From the NCBI GenBank assembly GCA_963781785.1, contig CAWAHD010000002.1, forward strand, positions 3,162,001-3,226,000: a stretch of DNA of 64,000 nt, given 5' to 3'. The position numbers were made by a program, and so were the translations under genes. Within the stretch, counting starts at the first letter, position 1, and every line of letters begins with the position of its first letter. This document shows, one piece after another, positions 1 to 8,317 of the stretch. This DNA comes from CAWAHD01 sp963781785 (lineage in GTDB: Bacteria; Planctomycetota; Planctomycetia; Isosphaerales; Isosphaeraceae). The notes under the pieces are model-generated. The model was not told the origin of the DNA and searched no databases. It saw nothing but the letters and a program-made list of their open reading frames with translations.

Positions 1-16
1 CCAACCCCTTACGCAA

Positions 17-346
17 GTTGGAGTTCCGCAAGGGTTTGGAATAATCGGAAAAAAGTAGGCTCGTTTCCTAACCTTCGACACGAGTTGGAGTTCCGCAAGG
101 GTTTGGAGTAATCGGAATATCCGGACCAAATCGGGCGCTTGCCGCATCTCAATACAGGAATTGGCGTTGTGAATTTCCATGGAATAATCGGAACTCAAGG
201 GCGAAAATGGGGAGCCGGCACATGTCCTTACCAGGATTGGCCTTGTGAACGGGTTTGAAATAATCGGAACTCGACAGTGAAAGCGCACTGATGTACTATC
301 TCGTTAGAGGACTTGGGGTTGCGGATGAGTTTGGAATGATCGGAAC
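17..346. CRISPR. Degenerate CRISPR-like array, trailer end
   Basis: Five 35-bp direct repeats align without gaps and start at 17, 84, 160, 236 and 312. The intervals are 67, 76, 76 and 76, which leaves unrelated spacers of 32, 41, 41 and 41 bp. The first two repeats differ at one internal base and at the last position. The later ones drift, but all keep a 5' TTGG and a 3' GGAATAATCGGAA-like end. A weaker sixth end (GAATAAACGGAGA) lies at 415-427. In the first two, TTCCG and CGGAA could pair. Repeats that degrade in one direction are typical of the leader-distal end of a CRISPR array, so the leader and cas genes would lie left of the window. No cas gene is visible here. A non-CRISPR tandem repeat is the alternative. 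Confidence 0.6.
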
Positions 347-645
347 GGGGCATCGAACCCGCGTATCCGACGAATCGCATTCAATCGGGATGATCATGTC
401 GGTCAATCGATCGAGAATAAACGGAGAATCGCGATACCCTTGCGGGCGTAGGCAGAGAATCCAGCCACAATGGCCGACCAATCCCAGGGTATCCCATCAG
501 AATTCATCCAGCCTCGACCTGCTCCATGCCCGCGCACACCACGGAGACCGCTTCCCCATGCCGCGGCGAAGCCGCTTCGTCCAATCGGTTTCGCCGAGGT
601 TGACGTAGGGGCGGAGGAGATCGATCGAGCCATCCGGTGGCGACG
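347..645. other. Spacer between repeat array and BlaR1-like gene
   Basis: No convincing gene is seen. Short open frames occur on both strands, but none has a ribosome binding site or a recognisable product. The stretch lies 3' of the BlaR1-like gene, so it may hold that operon's transcript end. Confidence 0.4.
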
Positions 646-2253
646 TCAGTAGAATCCACCGAGCAGGAAGTTGAAGTACTCCACTCTCGTGCGATCGGCT
701 GGCTTCGGATCGGCCTGGAATTGCGCCCTGGCTTTGACGGCCCATGGGCTGTTGGGCCATCGCCGGAGGATCTTGCCGAAATAGAACTTGGCAGAGCCGG
801 CCCTGCCGATGCGCTTGTAGTACACTCCTACGCGGAAGGTCTTCTCCGCCTCGGCGTCGTCGATCTTGTCGTGGTCGTGATCCTTCAGGACCTCCAGCTC
901 GCCCAGCAAGTACGGCTCGCCCTCGCTGATGCGATACAGCAGGTCTATCACGCCGGGCTGTGAAGTGAACCACGGTTCGACGCTGACCTTCGCGTCGATG
1001 CAGCCGATCTTGTTGTACTTGGTCAGGATCCGATTCTTGTCGGCGTCGCGCATGTTCAGCAGATAGGGCTTGCCCGAGTGCAGCTCCATTCCCTCGCGAA
1101 GCACCGCCGCCTTGATCCTGGTGTTTCCCTCGATGACCACGTTGCGGACCTGAAAGCGCATGCCCTCGGAGATCTTGGCATTGGAAAGCTTGCCGATCTG
1201 GCCTCGCGCCTGCGGCGCTGAGGCGAGCGTGGTTTTGTGTGCCCTGGGAGCCCATACCGCAACGACGCTTCCTGAGGCCGCACTGACCACGACCACGGCC
1301 AGCGAGATGGCCGTTAGGCTGCAGACGGGTTTCATCGACTCCTCCTCCGGTTTGAGAATGCGGCGAACTCGGGCGAGCAGGTTGCCGCCGTTGGCCGCCG
1401 GGGACAGAGAAAACAGAGGGGTTCGCAGGCCCTCCATCGCCGCCAGGGCCCGGGCGTAGGTGAGGCGATCGCGACTGACCGCCACAGCTATGTCGTCGCA
1501 GCAGTGCTCGCGCTCGCGGCGGATCACGCGCGTGATCCACCAGGTCGCCGGGTGGTAGAACACCAGAATCTCGACAACGCATTGGAGCACATTCACAAGG
1601 TAATCGTGACGGCGGATGTGGGCCAGCTCGTGGGCCAGGATCGCCTCCATTTCGGGCGCGGTGAGCCCCGAGAAGGCCGCGATCGGCACGAGGATCGCAG
1701 GACGAAGCCAGCCGACCACCATGGGGACCTCGACGCGGGCCGATACCAGCAATGCGACGGCGCGCCGAATCCCCATCCGCTCCTTGAGCCGATCGATCCA
1801 GGGGCAAATGAGCGGGCGAGTATCGCGCCGCACCCATCGCCGGGCCGAGGCCCACCCCCCCAGGAGCCGCAGCGAGAGGACGCCGGCGCCGGTCATCCAC
1901 AGCCCGACAATCGCCGGGAAGACCAGGACGATCCGAGCCCGCCAAGGACGAAGCGCGAGCGTGCTATAGACTTCGGGATCGGCCGGTTCCTCGGCCCGCG
2001 GCGGCTGGCGCTCGATTGCCCGAGGGGTGGGAACCACCGAAGGGATCGTTTCCAGTCGCCTGACGGCCGCCACCGGCAGCACAATCATCAGGGACATCGC
2101 GACGCAGGCAGCCAGGTAGCGCGCCTGTGCCGGAACCCTGTGCGGGAGGCGCAACACCAGGGCCAGGGCCAACCCCACGGCCGCCCCCTGCCAGAGCGAA
2201 TGCAGCAACATCCAGCCGATCGTGTCGACCCAGGACGAGGAGAGACCTCTCAC
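646..2253 (-). CDS. BlaR1-like M56 membrane metallopeptidase with C-terminal POTRA-like domain
   Basis: The 535-residue protein starts with several hydrophobic segments. It then carries a zinc protease motif, HELAH, near residue 228 in the context AILAHELAHIRRHD, followed by the downstream REREHCCDD block typical of the M56/BlaR1 family. M56 proteins are membrane sensors that cleave, or trigger cleavage of, a partner BlaI repressor. After a further hydrophobic segment (about 315-330) the last 190 residues contain VIEGNTRIK and a following alpha/beta pattern resembling a POTRA domain of BamA-type proteins. The usual penicillin-binding sensor domain is absent, so the inferred signal is not a beta-lactam. 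The ATG overlaps the stop of the BlaI gene by 4 bp, giving a two-gene operon. Confidence 0.9.
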   Translation of the reverse strand: MRGLSSSWVDTIGWMLLHSLWQGAAVGLALALVLRLPHRVPAQARYLAACVAMSLMIVLPVAAVRRLETIPSVVPTPRAIERQPPRAEEPADPEVYSTLALRPWRARIVLVFPAIVGLWMTGAGVLSLRLLGGWASARRWVRRDTRPLICPWIDRLKERMGIRRAVALLVSARVEVPMVVGWLRPAILVPIAAFSGLTAPEMEAILAHELAHIRRHDYLVNVLQCVVEILVFYHPATWWITRVIRREREHCCDDIAVAVSRDRLTYARALAAMEGLRTPLFSLSPAANGGNLLARVRRILKPEEESMKPVCSLTAISLAVVVVSAASGSVVAVWAPRAHKTTLASAPQARGQIGKLSNAKISEGMRFQVRNVVIEGNTRIKAAVLREGMELHSGKPYLLNMRDADKNRILTKYNKIGCIDAKVSVEPWFTSQPGVIDLLYRISEGEPYLLGELEVLKDHDHDKIDDAEAEKTFRVGVYYKRIGRAGSAKFYFGKILRRWPNSPWAVKARAQFQADPKPADRTRVEYFNFLLGGFY

Positions 2254-2645
2254 GATCCACCCCCTTCCTGTTCCAGCTCGTCGATCAACCTGCGGATGGC
2301 GTCGAGCTCCTCGGGAGTCGCCCGCTTTGAGGCAAGTGCCTGCATCACCAGCCGTTCCGCCGAGCCGCCGAACGCCCGCTCCATCAGGTCGTCCACGAGC
2401 TGCCGCTGCGTCACGTTTTCACCCGACCGGGCGCGATACACGTGCGACCGTTGCGACTCGTCTCGGTCGACGAGCCCTTTCGCGGCCATGATCTGCAGTT
2501 GCTTTAGCGCCGTCGTGTAGCCCGTCGGCTGCAACTTCTCCAGCGCCTCCTGCACCTGCCGGACCGTGCTCGGCCCTTGGCGCCAGAGCACCCTCAGAAT
2601 CGCCAGCTCGGCGTCCGTCGGACGCGAGCGCTCCCGCTTCGCCAT
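2250..2645 (-). CDS. BlaI/MecI-family transcriptional repressor
   Basis: The 131-residue protein has the usual BlaI length and an N-terminal winged helix (ELAILRVLWRQGPSTVRQV, then GYTTALKQLQIMAAKGLV). The C-terminal half fits the dimerisation region of the family. BlaI proteins bind dyads as dimers and repress their own operon until the partner M56 protein is activated. The ATG at 2645-2643 is preceded by GGGAGG-type ribosome binding sequences. The gene overlaps the downstream sensor by 4 bp. Two dyads that could be its operators lie about 40-80 bp upstream (2686-2723). Confidence 0.92.
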   Translation of the reverse strand: MAKRERSRPTDAELAILRVLWRQGPSTVRQVQEALEKLQPTGYTTALKQLQIMAAKGLVDRDESQRSHVYRARSGENVTQRQLVDDLMERAFGGSAERLVMQALASKRATPEELDAIRRLIDELEQEGGGS

Positions 2646-2685
2646 GATCGGCTCCCTCCCATTTCCTCCCAGTCGCCGGTGATGA

Positions 2686-2723
2686 TACGAAAAGAATCGT
2701 ACTTGTCAACGAAACTCGTCGTA
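2686..2723 (-). promoter_or_regulatory. Putative BlaI operator, two dyads
   Basis: A perfect dyad TACGA-N6-TCGTA lies at 2686-2701, and a second, ACGA-N3-TCGT, at 2709-2719, followed by CGTA. They sit 41-78 bp upstream of the BlaI start. BlaI/MecI repressors classically bind paired dyads in their own promoter, so autoregulation of the two-gene operon is a reasonable inference. The promoter hexamers themselves are not obvious. Confidence 0.6.
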
Positions 2724-3213
2724 TTTCTTGCTTGGGGCGTTGTGGGGAGTTTGCTCGTGCCGCCATAGCGAGGGCATCGCTCGGGAGATTTCCATCCGGG
2801 CAACCCGTCAATTTAAGATTGTTGACGCACGAGTTTGAGCGCCGGGACGCGTCCGAAATGTGTTACCCAAACAGGCGCACGATTAGACCACGCCTGGTTT
2901 TCATCCCGGGGGCGACAGCGAAGGACCAGGAGATTCGGAAAGACCCGTTGTTCGCTTTGATCGACGACTTCCGGGGAGCGGGTCGAATCTACTTTCCCTG
3001 ATCGCGATGCAAGGTGGCCGCCGGGATTGGACCGACTCGGCGGGAAACGATTGCCCGGCAACCAAGTTGCACAGGTCGGCCAACCGGAGGATTGAATCAG
3101 CGTGATGGTCAATCAGCCATTTGCTGTGCACAGCCGTCAAGAAGCTGCCGCCAATCCATGCTCGCTGATCCGGGCAGGCCAACCCGCATTTCTCTGTCTA
3201 CCCTGCTCGCTCA
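2724..3213. other. Intergenic stretch with one gene fragment
   Basis: Apart from the short paralogue fragment at 3000-3112 (listed separately) I see no gene. Open frames lack start signals and family resemblance. Confidence 0.4.
3000..3112 (-). pseudogene. Fragment of Rpn/DUF4351-like protein N-terminus
   Basis: The reverse strand reads LIDHHADSILRLADL, then a patch ending in QSRRPPCIAI. This matches the start of the intact gene at 17035-17859 (HHGDSILRM and QSRRLPDGLIAV) in order and spacing. The rest of the gene is missing on both sides, so this is a remnant of a paralogous copy. Confidence 0.55.
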
Positions 3214-3369
3214 TCAAACACCCGTCAGTTGCAGCGTCTTGAAGGAAACCGCACCCGTCGATGGGAAAACTTGCAAATCCTCGACGCCGGCTTCCGTCTC
3301 GTCCTCGAAGGACACCTTGAATGGGATGACGCCGATTTTCTCCTCGATCCCGTCAAGCAGACTGAACAT
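3214..3369 (-). CDS. Small hypothetical protein, 51 residues
   Basis: A 51-codon frame begins with MFSLLDGIEEKIGVIPFK and ends TGV. The ATG at 3369-3367 is preceded by GGGAGG at good spacing, which is why I list it. Composition is acidic and beta-prone, with no signal peptide or membrane segment. I do not recognise the family. It lies just upstream of, and divergent from, the transposase gene, so it may belong to the mobile element or be the cut end of an older gene. Confidence 0.4.
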   Translation of the reverse strand: MFSLLDGIEEKIGVIPFKVSFEDETEAGVEDLQVFPSTGAVSFKTLQLTGV

Positions 3370-3472
3370 CTGTGTCCTCCCAACCAAAATCCTTGCCGCG
3401 TAATTGGGAGAATTGACCGGAGCAATCGACGTCTCCTCCCAGCCGCGGCAATGCCGCAGAGGCGAGGAGCAA

Positions 3473-5213
3473 ATGTGGAACGAGTGGAATCGGTGGTGGA
3501 GTGGTCGAGGCGCGCCTGGCGAACGGCCGCCTGAAGAATTGGTCCTGCCCACATCCGATTTAAAGAATGATCCGGCGGCGGAAGGTGAACCGGACGCGGT
3601 CGATTCCCAGATTGACCTCATCACATTTCCGGAAGCAATCGACACGAAATCGGAGAATGCGGACGCCTCGATTGCCGAGACGGTCCATCCCGATGAACGT
3701 ACACCCGAGCCGCCGGGCCTGCCCGATCGTGGGGATGAGACCGCTCCGGAGTTTGGAGACGCCCCGCAGTCGCCTGCCCGGGACGACCTCGGTGTGGAGG
3801 CGGACGAGCCCTCCGGGGTTCCGACCAACGAATTCGACAGCCCGCCGGCCCAGTTCGACCCGGTCGCTGAGCTCAGGCGGCAAGGGCTCGGGCTGCCGAC
3901 CGGCAAAAGACGCACGCAACGCGGCCGGCGGCTGGCTCGACCCGAGGAGGTGAAGCCGGCGGCGTACAATCCCCAGCAGCGACTCATGATCCTCGACTGC
4001 TGGCAGCGCAGCGGCTTGCCCGCCAAGGATTTCGCAACATTGGTGGGCGTCTCCAAGCATACGCTCTATGCCTGGAAACAGCGGTTCACCCAACAGGGAC
4101 CGGCCGGCTTGCTCGAACAGCCTCGAGGCGCCCGCGAAGGAAGCCGCTTGCCCGACCTGACCAAACGCACCATCCTCTTGCTCAAGCAGGCGCATCCCGA
4201 CTGGGGATGCGAGCGAATCAGCCAGATGCTGGTGCGCGGCCCGGCACTGCCGGCCAGCCCGCCAGCGGTCGCCCGTGTGCTTCATGAGGCGGGCTACCAG
4301 TTGCAGGAAACCCCCACACGACCTCATCCCGACAAGGTCCGCTTCTTCGAGCGGGCCAGGCCCAGCCAGCTCTGGCAAACCGACCTGTTCACCTTCGTGC
4401 TCAAGCGGCAGAACCGGCGGGTCTACCTGGTTGCCTTCCTCGACGACCACAGTCGGTTCATCGTCAGCTTCGGTCTGCACGCCAGCCAGTCGACGGCCCT
4501 GGTGCTGGAGGTTCTCCGTGCGGGCATCGCGGCCTACGGAGTCCCCGAGGAAATCCTCACCGACAATGGCGCTCAGTACGTGACCTGGCGGGGCGAGAGC
4601 GCTTTCCAGAAGGAGCTCAAAGGGCGCGGCATCCGCCAGATCGTGGCCGCGCCGCGCCATCCTCAGACCTTGGGCAAGATCGAGCGGTTCTGGGGAACGC
4701 TCTGGCGCGAGTGCGTGGAGACGGCTGTGTTCCTCGATCTGGCCGACGCCCGCGCGGATCGGCCACTTCATCGACTGGTATAACTTCCAGCGCACCCACA
4801 GCGGGATCGACGGCCTGGTGCCGGCGGACCGGTTTTTCGGGGCGGCTCCCGAGGTCCTGCTGGCCCTCAAAGATCGGGTCGCCGCCAACGCACTGGAGCT
4901 GGCTCGCAACGGCTTGCCCAAGCCCCCGTTCTACGTGACAGGCCAACTGGGCGGCAAGAATTTCAGCCTGCATGCCGAAGGCGAGCGCGTGTTCCTGACG
5001 CGCGAAGGGGGCGTTCGGCAAGAAGTGGATCTGGTGCCGCCAGCCGCTTTCGCGGACTCAGCCGCGATGCCCAAGGCCATCTGCCCAGATGGCTCTCCGG
5101 CCGCCGGACCGCTCGGCGATGTGCCGGCACAGACGCACGAAGAGCTGCCGCCGCAAGGGCCCCCGCTGGCGACGCCGGACGAGACAGCGAACGAGGAAGG
5201 AGGCAAGCCATGA
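3473..5213 (+). pseudogene. IS481-like DDE transposase (first of element), one frameshift
   Basis: The start is ATG 3473, behind a GAGGAG ribosome site. The N-terminal 150 residues are acidic and low in complexity. A helix-turn-helix follows (SGLPAKDFATLVGVSKHTLY), then the integrase core with the three acidic residues in QTDLFTF (about residue 303), LTDNGAQY (about 363) and GKIERFWG (about 403). Near 4752 the frame shifts by one base: ADAR should continue into RIGHFIDWYNFQRTHSG, which lies in the +1 frame and runs to 5213 with a C-terminal extension. The shift could be a sequencing error or real decay. The stop overlaps the next start as ATGA. Confidence 0.8.
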
Positions 5214-5908
5214 CGGCGAACCCTGCCTCGGCCCGGCCGCACGGCCCGGCGCCTCGACAAAAGGAAGCCGCGGCGCAGCGATCGCGCGGAACCTACCGGC
5301 GGCAACTGACGGCGGATTGTCCCCAAGCCCCGCACATCGGCCCTGAAGCCAGACGCGCCGCGGCTCTGGTCCTCGAAGTGCTGGCCGGAGTGCGGACTCC
5401 CGCTGGTGCCGCGACGGCGCTGGGAATCCGGTTGCCGCGCTACTATCTCCTGGAGCAGCGAGCCATTCGAGGGCTGATCTGGGCGTGTGAGCCCCGTCCG
5501 GTTGGGCGCACGGTCTCGACCGACCGGCGGCTGGCTCGCCTGGAGCGCGAGCTGTCTGTCAGTCGGCGTGAGCTAGCTCGCCATCAGGCGCTAGCCCGAA
5601 CCACTCAACGCGCGTTGGGGCTGGCGCCGGCGGCCAGCAAAACGCAGGAAGCGTCCAGCGGAACCAAACGGCGGCGGCGGAAACCGTGCGTGCGAGCACT
5701 CCGTGCCGCGCGGTTGCTGCAAACCGCGGATTCACCTGGCAAGGAAGGGCCGGCTGCGGTACAAGGACCCGTTGGGAAACCCCCTGCGGCGGGGCCCGCT
5801 GGCGATGGGAATCGACCAGCGGCGTTGGAGACGATCCGCTCCGAAGCGCAGGGCGATCACGGAGGGTCTATCCATGCCGGCCGGCCGAAATCCATTGAGC
5901 ATCGCTGA
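5210..5908 (+). CDS. HTH/coiled-coil accessory protein of the transposon
   Basis: The 232-residue basic protein is translationally coupled (ATGA) to the first transposase. Residues 45-95 contain a helix-turn-helix-like segment (LVLEVLAGVRTPAGAATALGI), followed by a heptad-rich stretch (RLARLERELSVSRRELARHQ) and a very basic tail, KRRRRK. This is the profile of a DNA-binding partner of a transposase. The last 60 residues overlap the next gene and look less protein-like, so a frameshift near 5700 cannot be excluded. I do not recognise a named family. Confidence 0.55.
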   Translation: MTANPASARPHGPAPRQKEAAAQRSRGTYRRQLTADCPQAPHIGPEARRAAALVLEVLAGVRTPAGAATALGIRLPRYYLLEQRAIRGLIWACEPRPVGRTVSTDRRLARLERELSVSRRELARHQALARTTQRALGLAPAASKTQEASSGTKRRRRKPCVRALRAARLLQTADSPGKEGPAAVQGPVGKPPAAGPAGDGNRPAALETIRSEAQGDHGGSIHAGRPKSIEHR

Positions 5909-6275
5909 CCAAGTCGACCGTCTGGCAGGATCACCCGTAGCCAAGACCCGGCTGCGGGTGATCCTGGCCAATCTCGCAGGGGAGATCAACGTCGCCGACA
6001 CGTGCGCCGATCTGGGAATCGAGGAGTCTTGGTTCTTCGATCTCAAGCACGAGAGCCTGGAGCGCTGGGTGAAAACCCTGGAACCGGGATCACCCGGCCG
6101 GCGTCCCTCGGCGGAGAAAACGCCCGAGCAACAACAGATCGCGAATCTGGAACAAAAAGTTGAGCGGTTGGAGCTGGAGCTGAGAGGGGCCCAGTTACGG
6201 GCGGAGCTGGCGCGCCAAGGTCTGTCTCGGCCCAAGCCGCAGCTCAAGCAAGCCGCAAAAAAAGCGAGTCGGTGA
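5874..6275 (+). CDS. Small HTH/coiled-coil protein of the transposon
   Basis: The 133-residue product starts at ATG 5874 after GGAGGG. Residues 15-65 form a helix-turn-helix-like region (LANLAGEINVADTCADLGIEESWFFDL). Residues 85-120 are a coiled coil (IANLEQKVERLELELRGAQLR). It resembles the OrfA-type helper of two-component insertion sequences, which binds the element ends. It precedes the second transposase, with a GTGA-type overlap at 6272-6275, so it probably pairs with that one. Longer frames upstream are open, but the ribosome site supports this start. Confidence 0.6.
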   Translation: MPAGRNPLSIADQVDRLAGSPVAKTRLRVILANLAGEINVADTCADLGIEESWFFDLKHESLERWVKTLEPGSPGRRPSAEKTPEQQQIANLEQKVERLELELRGAQLRAELARQGLSRPKPQLKQAAKKASR

Positions 6276-7810
6276 GGGATCCAGTTGAAGATGCAGGCAG
6301 CGTCCCTCACCGAGACCATGAGGCCAGGAAAGCCTCCACGAATTCCGATCTGTTCCGGGACGCCGTAGCCGGAGACGCTCGGGACGACACCGACTTCGAG
6401 TTCGAACTTGAGAGCCAAACTGCGGCGGTCGTGGTCGACGAGACCAGCGATCCGGCACGTCGTCACGACCGCAGCATCGCGAGCACGTGGGTCGGCAACG
6501 ATGGTGCCGCGCTCTTGTCGATCGCGACCGCCATGCCGGGCTGGACGATGACCACCGCGGGAGACCCCCTTGGCCATTCAGCCGGCACGCCGCCGTGTGC
6601 GAGTGGTGAGGCGCGGGCCGGTCAGGCGGCGGTCGAGGGATGTCGCCGAGACTCGCTGCCACTGGACGATCGCGCCGGTCAGGCCGAACGTGTGCCAACG
6701 CCCGACAACCGTGAGGTACCGCGCCGCGGTTGGGATCGCCAATCCAAGCGCCGATGGAGCGAGCGCGATCTCCGAAAACGGTCGGTTGCGTTTCGCCGTT
6801 ACGCGCGTGGCCACGGCTGGTCGACGGAGGAGACGGCCGGTGCTCTTGGTCTCTCACCGCGCACCATGTGGAATTGGGATCGAGGTTGGGGCGCAGATCG
6901 GCTGGCGCCGCGTCCGCGGGGGCGGCCGCCGCAGATCGCCCCGGTCGAGCGCCAAGCCGAGGTCACCGGCTTTTTGGAACTGCACGGCCCGAGCATCAGC
7001 CTATCGAGTCTCCAGGCCGAGTATCCCGATGTCGCGCGCCGAACTGGCTGAGCTCAAAGCGGAATATCGTGCCGAGTGGCTCCAAGAGCATGTCGAGGAA
7101 CGGTGTCGGCTGGAGTGGCTCTGCGGAGGCAGCGCGTGGGCGATGGATTTCACTCATCCCCTCTACCTGATCGACGGCGTCTTGCCTGCGATCCTGAACG
7201 TGCGCGACCTGGCGAGTCGACAGCAGTTGCTCTGGCTGGCGGTGGCGCGTGAGGACGCGGCGACCGTGGTGGAAGCACTGGCCGATTTGTTTGAGGAGCA
7301 CGGTGCGCCGCTGGTCATGAAATGTGACAACGGTCCGGCGTTCCGCGCCCACCTGACGAAGCGCTTCTTGCTCGGCCGGGAGGTTTTCACTTTGTACTCG
7401 CCGCCGTACTGTGCCCAGTACAATGGCGGCTGTGAGCGTGCCAACCGCACGCTCAAGGAGTTGACCGCGCACGTTGCCGATCAAGCGGATCGCCGCGACT
7501 TCTGGACGAGCGACGATCTCCTGACCGCGCGTCTTGCGCCAACCGACTGAGTCGGCCATGGGGACCGACGGGACTGACTCCGGAAGAAACCTGGGCGGTG
7601 CGCACCGTTTTGTCACTGGACAGACGCAAAAACATGTGGCAACATTTAAGGAGCGAGATCGCGACTGTCCTGGAACAGCGCATGATCGACCCAGCAGCCG
7701 CGCTCTCGCATTACCCCCAAGCCGAGATCGAGCGGATCGCGGCGCAACCCGTCCTCGAGCAGCTCGGTCTCCTTCATGTCACGAGGAGACGAATTACTCC
7801 GGCATTTTGA
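6272..7810 (+). pseudogene. Second HTH-DDE transposase of the element, two frameshifts
   Basis: The protein can be reassembled from three frames. RRWSERDLRKRSVAFRRYA to PRTMWNWDRGW (about 6735-6900) is the helix-turn-helix. After a shift near 7040 the core reads AMDFTHPLYLIDG, MKCDNGPAF and GCERANRTLKE, supplying the three acidic catalytic residues. A second shift near 7538 leads to NRLSRPWGPTGLTPEETW and the C-terminus ending at TGA 7808-7810. The 6272-6730 part is open but of doubtful coding quality. The fold is the same retroviral-integrase class as the first transposase, but the sequences are clearly different. Confidence 0.7.
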
Positions 7811-8317
7811 CGCCCAATCGCTGCACGATTAATGGTGGGGGCACACTTCTAGAGAGCTGCTCTGACGTGCTCGCTTACGATGACGAAATCGCGGACCTGA
7901 TTGGCAAGGAGTTCGCCGCAGAGACCAAGCGGTTCATCGCGCCCCATCAACTCATTTCGAAACTCACCGCGCTTTCGAAAGCCAGGATTACTGCCAAGGG
8001 TCCGCGATCATGAAAAGGGCAAAGATGGTGTCGGCTTCTCTGACATCGATGAGGCTGTTGGCTGACAGCACAGCCTCGCGGCATCCGGCCTCTTTGCTTG
8101 GCACCGAAACGAAAATGGGACGCGAGTGGATTCACAGGCTTCGATGCTTGCAGTGAATGCCTCCTTGGCGGAGAGTGAATCGCGAACCCTCGCATCCGGC
8201 AGTGTTTCATTACCACTCGGTAATGCCGAGGTCGCTGCCTGGACGCGTGGCTCGACACACAGAGTCCAGTTTGGCTTCCGTTCGCGCCGCGCTGAGCCGA
8301 GCAACCCGGGACCGTTG
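7811..8317. other. Junction between transposon and MmeI-like gene
   Basis: The plus strand from about 7867 to 8013 reads as a protein-like segment (YDDEIADLIGKEFAAETKRF, ending AKGPRS) without a start. It is probably the cut end of another gene. The rest, up to the stop of the restriction gene at 8318, shows nothing I recognise. Confidence 0.35.

Larger units (their letters stand above)
3473..7810 (+). mobile_element. Decayed transposable element with two DDE transposases and two HTH helper proteins
   Basis: Four genes are packed head to tail with 4-35 bp overlaps. They are a large HTH-DDE transposase (3473-5213), an HTH/coiled-coil protein (5210-5908), a smaller HTH/coiled-coil protein (5874-6275) and a second HTH-DDE transposase (about 6272-7810). 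The tight coupling suggests one transposon operon. Both transposases are frameshifted. I could not define terminal inverted repeats or a target duplication by eye, so the outer limits are those of the genes. Confidence 0.65.

Noticed and set aside
497..1945. Long open frame on the minus strand inside the BlaR1-like gene
   Set aside because: It is a shadow frame of the M56 gene, rich in Arg, Gly and Pro, with no family pattern.
3560..4921. Long minus-strand frame opposite the first transposase
   Set aside because: It is an antisense shadow of the DDE gene. The plus strand carries clear catalytic motifs and the minus product does not look like a protein.
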